Positions 1 through 5,749 of a stretch of 12,798 bases of DNA are shown here, piece by piece; positions within the stretch are counted from its first letter, which is position 1; each line of letters begins with the position of its first letter. Position numbers and translations under genes: made by a program. The notes under the pieces were generated by a model, which saw only the letters and a program-made list of their open reading frames with translations, ran no database searches and had not been told where the DNA came from. This DNA is from CAYLSO01 sp964386525 (GTDB lineage: Bacteria > Eisenbacteria > RBG-16-71-46 > DASYSL01): the NCBI GenBank assembly GCA_964386525.1, contig CAYLSO010000208.1:1-12798 (forward strand), given 5' to 3'.

Positions 1-489
1 GTCCACGTCACACTGCAGGTTGACCACCGGCACCTTGCGCGTCTCGCGGCGGTCGTCGAGATACTGGTCGATGCCCTGCCGGACCGAGCGCATGAAGCTC
101 TGTCCGACGCCGAGGATGAGATCGTGCCGCACGCCGAGGGCGTGCGAGTTCATCCCCAGCATCGCCCCGGTCTCCTCGGCGGTCTCGCCGTGCTCCACCT
201 GCGTGCTGCTGCCGTCGACGATCACCGGGCTCATGCCCAGGCGCGCGCCGGCCCCGGCCCACGCCGACTTGGTGCGCGTCGACTTGTCGAAGAACAGCGC
301 CCAGGCGAGTTGGTCGGGGAAGAGCGCCGTGGACACGCCGGCCCGGTCGGCGGCCTCGAGATGGCGGGCCACGCCCAGGAGCGCTTCCAGCTCCCCGACC
401 GACCAGTCGGTGGTCAGCAGCAGGCTCTTGCCGAAGAGCGATGCGAGGGTCTCGCGGGACAACGCGGGGAGGTTTCCGACCTGGCTCAT
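1..489 (-). CDS. ygeW: YgeW-type knotted carbamoyltransferase (3' end outside window)
   Basis: The first 163 residues of an aspartate/ornithine carbamoyltransferase-superfamily protein are visible; the family is usually about 400 residues, so the C-terminal substrate domain lies beyond the left edge. The carbamoyl-phosphate loop S70-T71-R72-T73 is intact. H100-G101-E102-T103 and the closing VNLQCDVD stretch (residues 156-163) match E. coli YgeW better than N-acetylornithine or ordinary ornithine transcarbamylases. YgeW enzymes are cytosolic, carry a C-terminal knot, and are linked in enteric bacteria to a purine-breakdown cluster; their exact acceptor substrate is not firmly settled. The ATG at 487-489 is preceded by AAGGAG with a 5-base spacer, which fixes the start. 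It lies 87 bases downstream of ribA on the same strand and could share its transcript or use its own promoter in the gap. No other ureide or purine gene is visible. Family call is firm; substrate is inference. Confidence 0.85.
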   Translation of the reverse strand, partial: MSQVGNLPALSRETLASLFGKSLLLTTDWSVGELEALLGVARHLEAADRAGVSTALFPDQLAWALFFDKSTRTKSAWAGAGARLGMSPVIVDGSSTQVEHGETAEETGAMLGMNSHALGVRHDLILGVGQSFMRSVRQGIDQYLDDRRETRKVPVVNLQCDVD

Positions 490-524
490 GCGGACTCCTT
501 GGGAGATGGGGGCCGAACGACGGT

Positions 525-536
525 TGCCGATCGGCA
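525..536. promoter_or_regulatory. 12-bp perfect palindrome between ribA and the carbamoyltransferase
   Basis: TGCCGATCGGCA is a perfect 12-bp palindrome in the 87-base gap, 35 bases upstream of the carbamoyltransferase start. Its size and place fit a small dimeric repressor site or a short RNA hairpin, but short GC-rich palindromes arise by chance in this composition. No regulator is identified. Confidence 0.25.
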
Positions 537-576
537 TGATGGCAAAAGCCGCGCTTCCGGGTAGATGCCGGCGGGC

Positions 577-1308
577 CTACGCCCCCGCCCCGCCCACCTC
601 CACCGACTCGCCCTGCTCCGGCAGGTGCGGCTTGCCCGCGAGATCGAGCAGGTGGCCGGAACGGTCGCGCTTGGTCTCGAGGTAGAAGCGGTTGAACTCG
701 TTGGGCGGGATGACGTGCGGCACGCGCGCGCTCACCCGGATGCCGTGGCGGGTCAGGTCTTCCATCTTCTTCGGATTGTTGGTGAGCAGCCGCACCGACG
801 GGATGCGCAGGCTGTGCAGCATGTGCGCGGCGATCGAGTACTCGCGCTCGTCGTCGCGGAAGCCGAGCGCCACGTTGGCGCCGACGGTGTCGAACCCGCG
901 GTCCTGCAGGGCGTAGGCGCGCAGCTTGTTCAAGAGCCCGATGCCGCGCCCCTCCTGCCGCAGGTAGAGCACCAGCCCGTGCGCCTCGCGCGCGATGGCG
1001 CGCAGCGCCTCCTCGAGCTGGTCGCGGCAGTCGCAGCGCAGCGAGCCGAGAGCGTCCCCGGTCAGGCACTCGGAGTGCATGCGCGTCGGCACCTCCTCCT
1101 GGCCCATCGGATCGCCGTGCATGACCGCCACGTGCTCCTTGCCGTCACGGTTGTTCCAGAAGGCGACGATCTGGAAGTGCCCGAAGCGGGTCGGCAGGTC
1201 GGCGATCGACACGATGCGCACGCAGACCTTGGCGTCGCCGAACCCCGCGCACTCGTGGTCGGCCTCGGCCCGCAGGATGTCGTCGATCTGGCTCAGGGAA
1301 AGCGCCAC
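577..1308 (-). CDS. ribA: GTP cyclohydrolase II (riboflavin biosynthesis)
   Basis: 243 residues. The enzyme opens GTP to 2,5-diamino-6-ribosylamino-4(3H)-pyrimidinone 5'-phosphate, formate and pyrophosphate, the first committed step of riboflavin synthesis in the cytosol. The zinc site is complete: HSECLTGDALGSLRCDC gives C81, C92 and C94. It is followed by the LRQEGRGIGL loop (116-125), the LTNNPKK segment (175-181) and the late YLETKRDRSGHLL block (209-221), all typical of RibA. About 25 extra residues precede the usual start of the fold. No DHBP-synthase (RibB) domain is fused, so this is the stand-alone type. The start is GTG at 1306-1308 with GAGAGGAG just upstream. It begins 27 bases after the stop of the FAD oxidoreductase, on the same strand, so the two are probably co-transcribed. 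No other rib gene is in the window. Confidence 0.95.
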   Translation of the reverse strand: MALSLSQIDDILRAEADHECAGFGDAKVCVRIVSIADLPTRFGHFQIVAFWNNRDGKEHVAVMHGDPMGQEEVPTRMHSECLTGDALGSLRCDCRDQLEEALRAIAREAHGLVLYLRQEGRGIGLLNKLRAYALQDRGFDTVGANVALGFRDDEREYSIAAHMLHSLRIPSVRLLTNNPKKMEDLTRHGIRVSARVPHVIPPNEFNRFYLETKRDRSGHLLDLAGKPHLPEQGESVEVGGAGA

Positions 1309-1335
1309 GGCAATCTCCTCTCTAGGATGCGAATC

Positions 1336-2394
1336 TCAAGCCTCGCCCGCCGCCGGCCGCGCGGCGAGCTTGTTGGCCAGCGCCAGGCCCGACAGGTACG
1401 CGCCCTCCAGGCCGGCCGCGACGTGGAAGCCGTCGCCGCAGAAACCGAGGCCCGCGCCGTTCTCGAGCGCCAGCAGCACGGGCGCGGCCAGCTCCGAGGT
1501 GCGGTGCACGCGCGCGTGCCGCCAGAAGTGCGTCTGGAACGCCGCCGGTCGTGCCACCCAACCGCCGGCGGTCTCCGCCGCCTCGCCCAGCAGCTCCTCC
1601 GCCCAGCGCTCCGGCGTCTGCCCCGACGCGGAGAGCGACCAGGCCGGGCGCGCCTGGACGACCAGCGTCAGGACCGCCCCCTCCCCGCGCTTGGCCGAGT
1701 CGTGGAACACCGAGTGCACGGCGTGCACGGTCTCCGGGTAGCAGACATCCCACGCCGGCCGCGGCGTGCCGGCCGGGTAGCGCGCGATGACCGTGGCGCA
1801 GGCCGCCATCTGCACCAAGCCCAGCAGAGGGCGGATCTCCGCCACCGCGCGCGACTCCGCGGCCAGCGGCTCGAGCAGGCGGTTGGCCTGCGGCACCGGC
1901 AGGGCCAGCGCGACGGCGCGCGCCGCCAGCGACTCGCCGGTCTCCAGCTCGATGTCCACGGTTGCGGCCGGCCGGCCGGCCGCGCCCGCCCCGGGACGCA
2001 GACGCGTCACCCGGGTGTTCAGCCAGACGTCCGCGCCCTGCGCCAGGTGCTTGGCCAGGCGCGACACGCCCTCGCGGAAGGCGACCCGGCTCTCGCTGGG
2101 GTCGAACGCCTCCGGCTGGCAGGGCACGCCGTGCCCCTGGATGACGAACGGCCAGCCGCGGTGCGGCGTGGCGCCGGTCACCGCATCCAGCTCGGCGAGG
2201 AAGCGGGGATCGCGGCCGTGGAGGAAGGCCACGCCGTGGTCCACCGGCTGGCCATCGATGCGGCGCGTCGCGCAGCGCCCGCCCACGCCGCGCGAGCGCT
2301 CGAGCACGACGGCCGACCGCCCCGCCGCGCGCAGGGCGCGGGCCAGCGTCAGGCCGGAGATGCCGGCCCCGATCACAGCCACATCACGGACCAT
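1336..2394 (-). CDS. Renalase-like FAD-dependent oxidoreductase
   Basis: 352 residues. The N-terminus VAVIGAGISGLTLARAL (residues 4-20) is a Rossmann dinucleotide-binding motif (GxGxxG). The VLERSRGVGGRCATRR segment that follows is the FAD-binding signature of renalase and related amine-oxidase-fold proteins (GG-R-ATRR). Near the C-terminus CGDGFHVAAGLEGAYLSG is the second FAD contact. Bacterial renalases re-oxidise isomeric dihydro-NAD(P) forms; whether this protein does so is inference, and another small-molecule oxidation is possible. No signal peptide or membrane segment, so cytosolic. I chose the ATG at 2392-2394 because it starts two residues before the Rossmann strand; the open frame runs 50 codons further upstream, but that stretch is Arg/Pro/Gly-rich non-protein-like sequence. 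No strong ribosome binding site precedes this ATG. It is the first gene of the probable oxidoreductase-ribA(-ygeW) operon. Confidence 0.82.
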   Translation of the reverse strand: MVRDVAVIGAGISGLTLARALRAAGRSAVVLERSRGVGGRCATRRIDGQPVDHGVAFLHGRDPRFLAELDAVTGATPHRGWPFVIQGHGVPCQPEAFDPSESRVAFREGVSRLAKHLAQGADVWLNTRVTRLRPGAGAAGRPAATVDIELETGESLAARAVALALPVPQANRLLEPLAAESRAVAEIRPLLGLVQMAACATVIARYPAGTPRPAWDVCYPETVHAVHSVFHDSAKRGEGAVLTLVVQARPAWSLSASGQTPERWAEELLGEAAETAGGWVARPAAFQTHFWRHARVHRTSELAAPVLLALENGAGLGFCGDGFHVAAGLEGAYLSGLALANKLAARPAAGEA

Positions 2395-2414
2395 GGGCAC
2401 CCGCAGGAAAGGGA

Positions 2415-2439
2415 CGGTGTTTCGCGGTGCGGAACACCG
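2415..2439 (-). promoter_or_regulatory. Hairpin in the leader of the FAD oxidoreductase
   Basis: CGGTGTT (2415-2421) and AACACCG (2433-2439) are perfect inverted repeats, with a second 3-bp pairing (CGC/GCG) around a GGT loop. Read as minus-strand mRNA this is a 7-bp stem, one C/A mismatch, 3 more pairs and a 3-base loop. It ends 20 bases before the oxidoreductase ATG, which lacks a good Shine-Dalgarno sequence. It could affect translation or mark an operator. No T-run follows it in either direction, so it is not an obvious terminator. No FMN-riboswitch conserved boxes are visible around it. Confidence 0.4.
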
Positions 2440-2571
2440 ACAAGATAAACGCCCCGGGGTCCGCGTTCCAGCCCCGGGTTGGGGCCCGAGGTGCCGCGGC
2501 CGGCCCACGGTCCGGCTCCGCGCCGCGCACCGTTCTCCATACACCGCGTTCTACGCAGTGATACTCGCCGA

Positions 2572-2598
2572 CCACGCGGCGGCGCGCGCGCCGCGTGG
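2572..2598. promoter_or_regulatory. Perfect 10-bp inverted repeat, enhancer-like
   Basis: CCACGCGGCG (2572-2581), a 7-base spacer GCGCGCG, then CGCCGCGTGG (2589-2598), an exact reverse complement. There is no T-run on either side. Its centre (2585) lies about 92 bp before the start site predicted from the sigma54-like promoter at 2652-2666. That is a usual distance for upstream binding sites of NtrC-type activators, and an activator of this type is encoded at 4385-5749. The symmetry is seen directly; use as an enhancer is inference. It could instead be a transcript hairpin or an operator for the minus-strand operon. Confidence 0.4.
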
Positions 2599-2651
2599 CC
2601 AGTGCGCCGTAACCTCTTCTCCGCCGCCGACATCCCATTTCCGCGTCTCTC

Positions 2652-2666
2652 TGGCACGGACCTTGA
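2652..2666 (+). promoter_or_regulatory. Near-consensus sigma54 (-24/-12) promoter
   Basis: TGGCACG (2652-2658), four bases, then TTGA (2663-2666). The consensus is TGGCACG-N4-TTGC, so every fixed base matches except the last, where A replaces C in the -12 element. The GG-N10-GA spacing is right. The predicted start site is near 2677, a few bases before the GGAGGTGAT ribosome binding site. The mismatch is at a normally well conserved base, so activity is not certain. The lipoprotein gene at 2966 and a possible small gene at 2694 lie downstream. Confidence 0.5.
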
Positions 2667-2680
2667 GTATGGCTACGGCC

Positions 2681-2689
2681 GGAGGTGAT
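2681..2689 (+). promoter_or_regulatory. Strong ribosome binding site without a well-established gene
   Basis: GGAGGTGAT is a full complement of the 16S rRNA 3' end. The ATG at 2694 is at a standard spacing (8 bases after GGAGG). It is the strongest such signal in the region and sits just after the predicted sigma54 start site, which argues that translation begins here. Confidence 0.5.
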
Positions 2690-2693
2690 GCCG

Positions 2694-2969
2694 ATGACGA
2701 CACCGATCCCGCAGATCCCGAACCCCTGCCGCGCCAGCAGCAGCGCGGGCGCGGGCGGCCGGTGGCGCCGGCACGACCCGGCCTCCGAACAAAACCGAAG
2801 CAAGACTGACGCCGGTCATACACGCCCGTCCGCCTGCGGGCCCATCATTCATCCCCGCAGCAGCCCCGGGCTGCACGGCACCGCGCCGCCCCCACACTGC
2901 GCGACCCCCCACACTGCGAGGCGCCTGGCGCAAACCCGCGCCACCCTCCAGAGAGGAGCACCACGATGA
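2694..2969 (+). CDS. Possible 91-residue small protein or leader peptide, unrecognised
   Basis: An ATG frame follows the strong GGAGGTGAT site and runs 92 codons to a TGA at 2967-2969, which overlaps the lipoprotein ATG as ATGA. The product starts MTTPIPQIPNP and is rich in Pro, Arg, Ser and Ala, with no signal peptide, membrane segment or known motif. The first 30 or so codons use G/C-ending codons like the neighbours; later ones are less consistent. The ending may therefore be chance, and the real product might be shorter or absent. The lipoprotein has its own good ribosome binding site, so coupling is not needed. Support is the promoter-plus-ribosome-site arrangement, not the protein itself. 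An overlapping frame starting with ATG at 2669 and ending at 2809 lacks a comparable ribosome site. Confidence 0.35.
   Translation: MTTPIPQIPNPCRASSSAGAGGRWRRHDPASEQNRSKTDAGHTRPSACGPIIHPRSSPGLHGTAPPPHCATPHTARRLAQTRATLQRGAPR
2860..2874. repeat. 7-bp inverted repeat in the lipoprotein leader
   Basis: GCAGCCC (2860-2866), a single C, then GGGCTGC (2868-2874). It is a near-perfect palindrome about 90 bases upstream of the lipoprotein start and may form a small hairpin or bind a dimer. It lies inside the possible small gene. No T-run follows. Confidence 0.25.
2889..2918 (+). repeat. 13-bp direct repeat, 17-bp period, before the lipoprotein
   Basis: CCCCCACACTGCG occurs at 2889-2901 and again at 2906-2918. 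The period of 17 bp is not a whole number of helical turns. The pair lies 35 bases before the lipoprotein's ribosome binding site. It may be a protein-binding pair or simple duplication in non-coding DNA; nothing else supports a role. Confidence 0.3.
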
Positions 2970-4276
2970 TTCCCACTCTCCGCTACCAGACCCCGCCGCG
3001 GCTTCGCACGGCGCTCGGCGTCCTCGTCCTCGCCGCCGTCTTCGGGGCCCTCGTGTGCCTCGGCGGCTGCTCCAAGGCCACCGACGTGCTCGAGCCCGTC
3101 TCCAGCGCCCTCACCGCGCAGGACCGCCAGGACGTCGAAGCCGGCGGTCCCGGGGGCAATGCGGACTACGCGCCGCCCGCCGAGATCGCCACCGTCGGCC
3201 TGGGCGGCGAGTCGCTGCGCCTGTGGCCCTACACCGGCAACTCGTTCGCCGGCACGCCGGTCGATCCCATCAACGTGATCTTCGCCGGCCAGGCCGATCC
3301 GCTGAAGATCCGCGCCGCGCTGCTGGCGCTGGACGGGGACCGCACGGCCTTCGGCATGCCCAACGCCTATCCTTTCAACGCCACGTGGACGGACGCCACC
3401 GGCGACGTGCAGACCAACTACGCCGACGGCGAGGGCTGGACCGGGAGCGTCGTCCAGCTGCAGCTCGGCAACTACGAGCCGGCGCGCGCGCACCTGCGCC
3501 TGTTCCGCACCGCCAAACCGTTCGGCGGGGGCGGCCAGTGGACGGTGGGTGGCGCCCACTTCGAGATCCTCATCCCCGGCACCGCCGACCACCAGGTCCT
3601 GAGCTGGGAGCTGGCCGAGCAGCTGGTGACCGTGGACATGATGCGCACCGGACTCCTGGACGCGACCGTGCCCATGATGCCGAGCGGCCAGATCAACGCG
3701 GCGCCCTCGTTCCGCGACATCCCCGACTTCATCTACAACGCGCTGCCGCCGGAGCTGATCGCCGCCATCGGCGGGCCGCCGCAGCCGGCCAGCGGGTCGG
3801 TGCCGATCGCCAGCGACGGCCAGGCGATGGTGTTCAACGTCGCCACGGCCGCCACGGTCACGCCCGGGCCGACGACGCAGACCTTCACGCTCAACTACAA
3901 CCAGGTGGTGCCGCGGCCGCTGTGCGCGAGCGGGCCGACCGACTGGATCCTCATCCAGGGCCCCCTCACCTTCCACAAGCAGACCTACCTCGACGAGTCC
4001 GGGAAGTTCGACTTCACGGCCGACTTCCAGGGCAACCTGATGGCCACCCCGGTGGACATCACGCAGAGCCCGCCGGTGCCGGTGGGCGAGCCCTTCCCGG
4101 TGATCGCCAACGAGAACCAGAGCGGCTTCCTGCAGCCCGCCAGCCAGCTGGGCCAGGTGCACTCGCGGCGCCTGGCGCCCGGCCGGGGCGGCACGGAGTT
4201 CCAGCAGATGGAGCTGAAGGTAGGCACCAACGGCCAGAACAGCTTCCGCCTGCGCACGAAGTGCCAGGATTCGTAG
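2966..4276 (+). CDS. Lipoprotein of unknown function, LssY-C-like core
   Basis: 436 residues. Residues 1-34 form a type II signal peptide: basic start, hydrophobic run 16-32 and lipobox L-G-G-C with C35 as the lipidated residue. Ser follows the Cys, which in enteric-type sorting suggests the outer membrane. Residues about 85-232 resemble the LssY C-terminal domain: VDPINVIFAG (99-108), a central AHLRLF (175-180), then a T-x-H...E-x-L...D...TG pattern up to about 229. That match is by eye and tentative. The rest (about 235-436) is unrecognised, rich in beta-prone and Pro/Gly segments, with conserved-looking Cys near 317 and 433. The ATG at 2966 has GAGGAG seven bases upstream. It probably lies under the sigma54-like promoter at 2652 and is convergent with the sigma54 activator gene. 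Coding and export are clear; role is not known. Confidence 0.8.
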   Translation: MIPTLRYQTPPRLRTALGVLVLAAVFGALVCLGGCSKATDVLEPVSSALTAQDRQDVEAGGPGGNADYAPPAEIATVGLGGESLRLWPYTGNSFAGTPVDPINVIFAGQADPLKIRAALLALDGDRTAFGMPNAYPFNATWTDATGDVQTNYADGEGWTGSVVQLQLGNYEPARAHLRLFRTAKPFGGGGQWTVGGAHFEILIPGTADHQVLSWELAEQLVTVDMMRTGLLDATVPMMPSGQINAAPSFRDIPDFIYNALPPELIAAIGGPPQPASGSVPIASDGQAMVFNVATAATVTPGPTTQTFTLNYNQVVPRPLCASGPTDWILIQGPLTFHKQTYLDESGKFDFTADFQGNLMATPVDITQSPPVPVGEPFPVIANENQSGFLQPASQLGQVHSRRLAPGRGGTEFQQMELKVGTNGQNSFRLRTKCQDS

Positions 4277-4323
4277 CGGCGGGGCGCTCCGCCGGGGTTG
4301 GCCGGCGTCCCCCGCCACGCAGA

Positions 4324-4355
4324 ACGGCCACCTCCGCCGACGCGGGGGTGGCCGT
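4324..4355. terminator. Strong hairpin between convergent genes
   Basis: ACGGCCACC (4324-4332) pairs exactly with GGTGGCCGT (4347-4355). The stem continues inward through one U-G pair (plus-strand RNA) and four more pairs to a CGAC tetraloop, giving a 14-bp stem in 32 bases. There is no T-run on either side, so it is not a classic intrinsic terminator, but such T-poor hairpins are common between convergent genes of GC-rich bacteria. It lies 48 bases after the lipoprotein stop and 30 bases past the response-regulator stop. A weaker 7-bp repeat (GGCGGGG 4278-4284, CCCCGCC 4310-4316) lies right after the lipoprotein stop. Confidence 0.5.
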
Positions 4356-4384
4356 CGCGATTGCCGGCGGAGCCTCTGCCGCCC

Positions 4385-5749
4385 CTACAAGCCGAACTCC
4401 TTGATGAGGCGGTTCAGGAAGGTGCGCTGCAGACCCAGGAGCTCCGCCGCCTTCTTCTGATTGCCGCCCGTCCGGGCCAGGGCGCGCGCGATGCATTCGC
4501 GCTTGAAGCCGCGGACCGCCTCCTTGTAGGGCAGGTCCGCCGCGGCGCCCGGGGCGGCCCCCGCCCCGGCCCCCTCCGCCGCCGGCGCCAGGATCTCGGG
4601 GGGCAGCAGGTCGGGCGTGAGCGTGTCTCCGGGGGCCAGCACGGCCATGCGCTCGACGGCGTTCTTGAGCTGGCGCACGTTGCCCGGCCAGGAATACCGG
4701 CCCAGCACCTCGAGCGTGCGCGCCGCCAGCTTCAGCCGGCCGCGCTTGAGCTCCTTGGCGAAGCGGTCGAGGAAGGCCTGGGCCAGCAGCGTGACATCCT
4801 CCGGCCGCTCGCGCAGCGCCGGCACGTGCAGGCGGATGACGTTGAGCCGGTAGTAGAGGTCCTCGCGGAACTTCTGCTCGCGGATGGCCGCCGGCAGGTC
4901 GCGGTTGGTGGCCGCCACCACCCGGCAGTCCACCGTCAGCGTGCGCGTGCCGCCCACCCGCTCGAACTCGCCGGTCTCGAGGAAGTGGAGAAGCTTGGTC
5001 TGCAGGCTGGACGAGATGTCCCCCACCTCGTCGAGGAAGGCGGTGCCGCCGTTGGCCGCCTCGATGCGCCCCTCCTTGCGGGCGACCGCGCCGGTGAATG
5101 CCCCCTTCTCGTGGCCGAACAGCGACGACTCGATCAGCTCGTCGGAGAGCGCCACGCAGTTCACGTAGACGAACGCGCCGGCCTGGCGCGGGCTCTGCCG
5201 GTGGATGAACTCGGCGAGCACCTGCTTGCCGGAACCGCTCTCGCCGGTGAGCAGCACGGTGGCGTTGGATTGCGCGGCGCGCGCCGCCGTCTCGAGCAGC
5301 TGCCGCATGGCCGGGGACTCGCTCACCACCGCGGCGGCCCCCTCGCCCACCTGGTCGGCCAGGGCGCGGTTGAGGCTCTGCAGGCGCCGTTTCTCGAGCG
5401 CGCGTTCGATCACCGCGCGCAGCAGCTCGAAGTCGGCCGGCTTGGCGAGGAAGTCGGCCGCCCCCAGCTTGATCGCCTCCACCGCCGCCTCCACCGAGCC
5501 GTGCGCCGTGAGCACCACGACGTCGGCGCTGCACCCGCTCTCCTGCAGGGCGCGGAGCACCTCCAGGCCACCCATGCCGGGCATCGAGAGGTCGAGCAGG
5601 ACGAGGTCGAACTCGCGCTCGGCCAGCGCCGCCAGCGCCTGGCGGCCGTCGGCCGCCTCGGCCGTGCCGTGCTCCCAGAAGCGCAGACGGTCGGCCAGGG
5701 CCCGGCGCAGGCCGGGGTCGTCGTCCACGATCAGCACGCTGGCTCTCAT
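4385..5749 (-). CDS. NtrC-family sigma54-dependent response regulator
   Basis: 454 residues in three domains. Receiver, about 1-120: acidic pocket D9-D11, phospho-acceptor D53 in LLDLSMPGMGG, T81 and K103. AAA+ sigma54-interaction domain, about 140-375: Walker A GESGSGKQ (169-176), the complete GAFTGA loop (216-221) that contacts sigma54, Walker B AFLDE (237-241), arginine-rich REDLYYRLNV (295-304) and the WPGNVRQL sensor II motif (354-361). C-terminal Fis-type helix-turn-helix, about 410-454, with GGNQKKAAELLGLQRTFLNR. All parts for phosphorylation-controlled, enhancer-dependent activation are present. The only small oddity is Gln where Walker A usually ends in Glu. The start at 5747-5749 overlaps the kinase stop as ATGA, so the pair is translationally coupled; an open frame 14 codons longer is ignored because the receiver strand starts here. 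Its targets are unknown; the sigma54-like promoter at 2652 is a nearby candidate. Confidence 0.95.
   Translation of the reverse strand: MRASVLIVDDDPGLRRALADRLRFWEHGTAEAADGRQALAALAEREFDLVLLDLSMPGMGGLEVLRALQESGCSADVVVLTAHGSVEAAVEAIKLGAADFLAKPADFELLRAVIERALEKRRLQSLNRALADQVGEGAAAVVSESPAMRQLLETAARAAQSNATVLLTGESGSGKQVLAEFIHRQSPRQAGAFVYVNCVALSDELIESSLFGHEKGAFTGAVARKEGRIEAANGGTAFLDEVGDISSSLQTKLLHFLETGEFERVGGTRTLTVDCRVVAATNRDLPAAIREQKFREDLYYRLNVIRLHVPALRERPEDVTLLAQAFLDRFAKELKRGRLKLAARTLEVLGRYSWPGNVRQLKNAVERMAVLAPGDTLTPDLLPPEILAPAAEGAGAGAAPGAAADLPYKEAVRGFKRECIARALARTGGNQKKAAELLGLQRTFLNRLIKEFGL

Noticed and set aside
565..2448. Long plus-strand open frame opposite ribA and the oxidoreductase
   Set aside because: It is antisense to two recognised genes, Arg/His/Gln-rich, with no motif; a usual by-product of high GC.
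2395..2570. FMN riboswitch upstream of a flavin-linked operon
   Set aside because: I could not find the conserved RFN boxes or multi-stem layout; only a single hairpin is visible.
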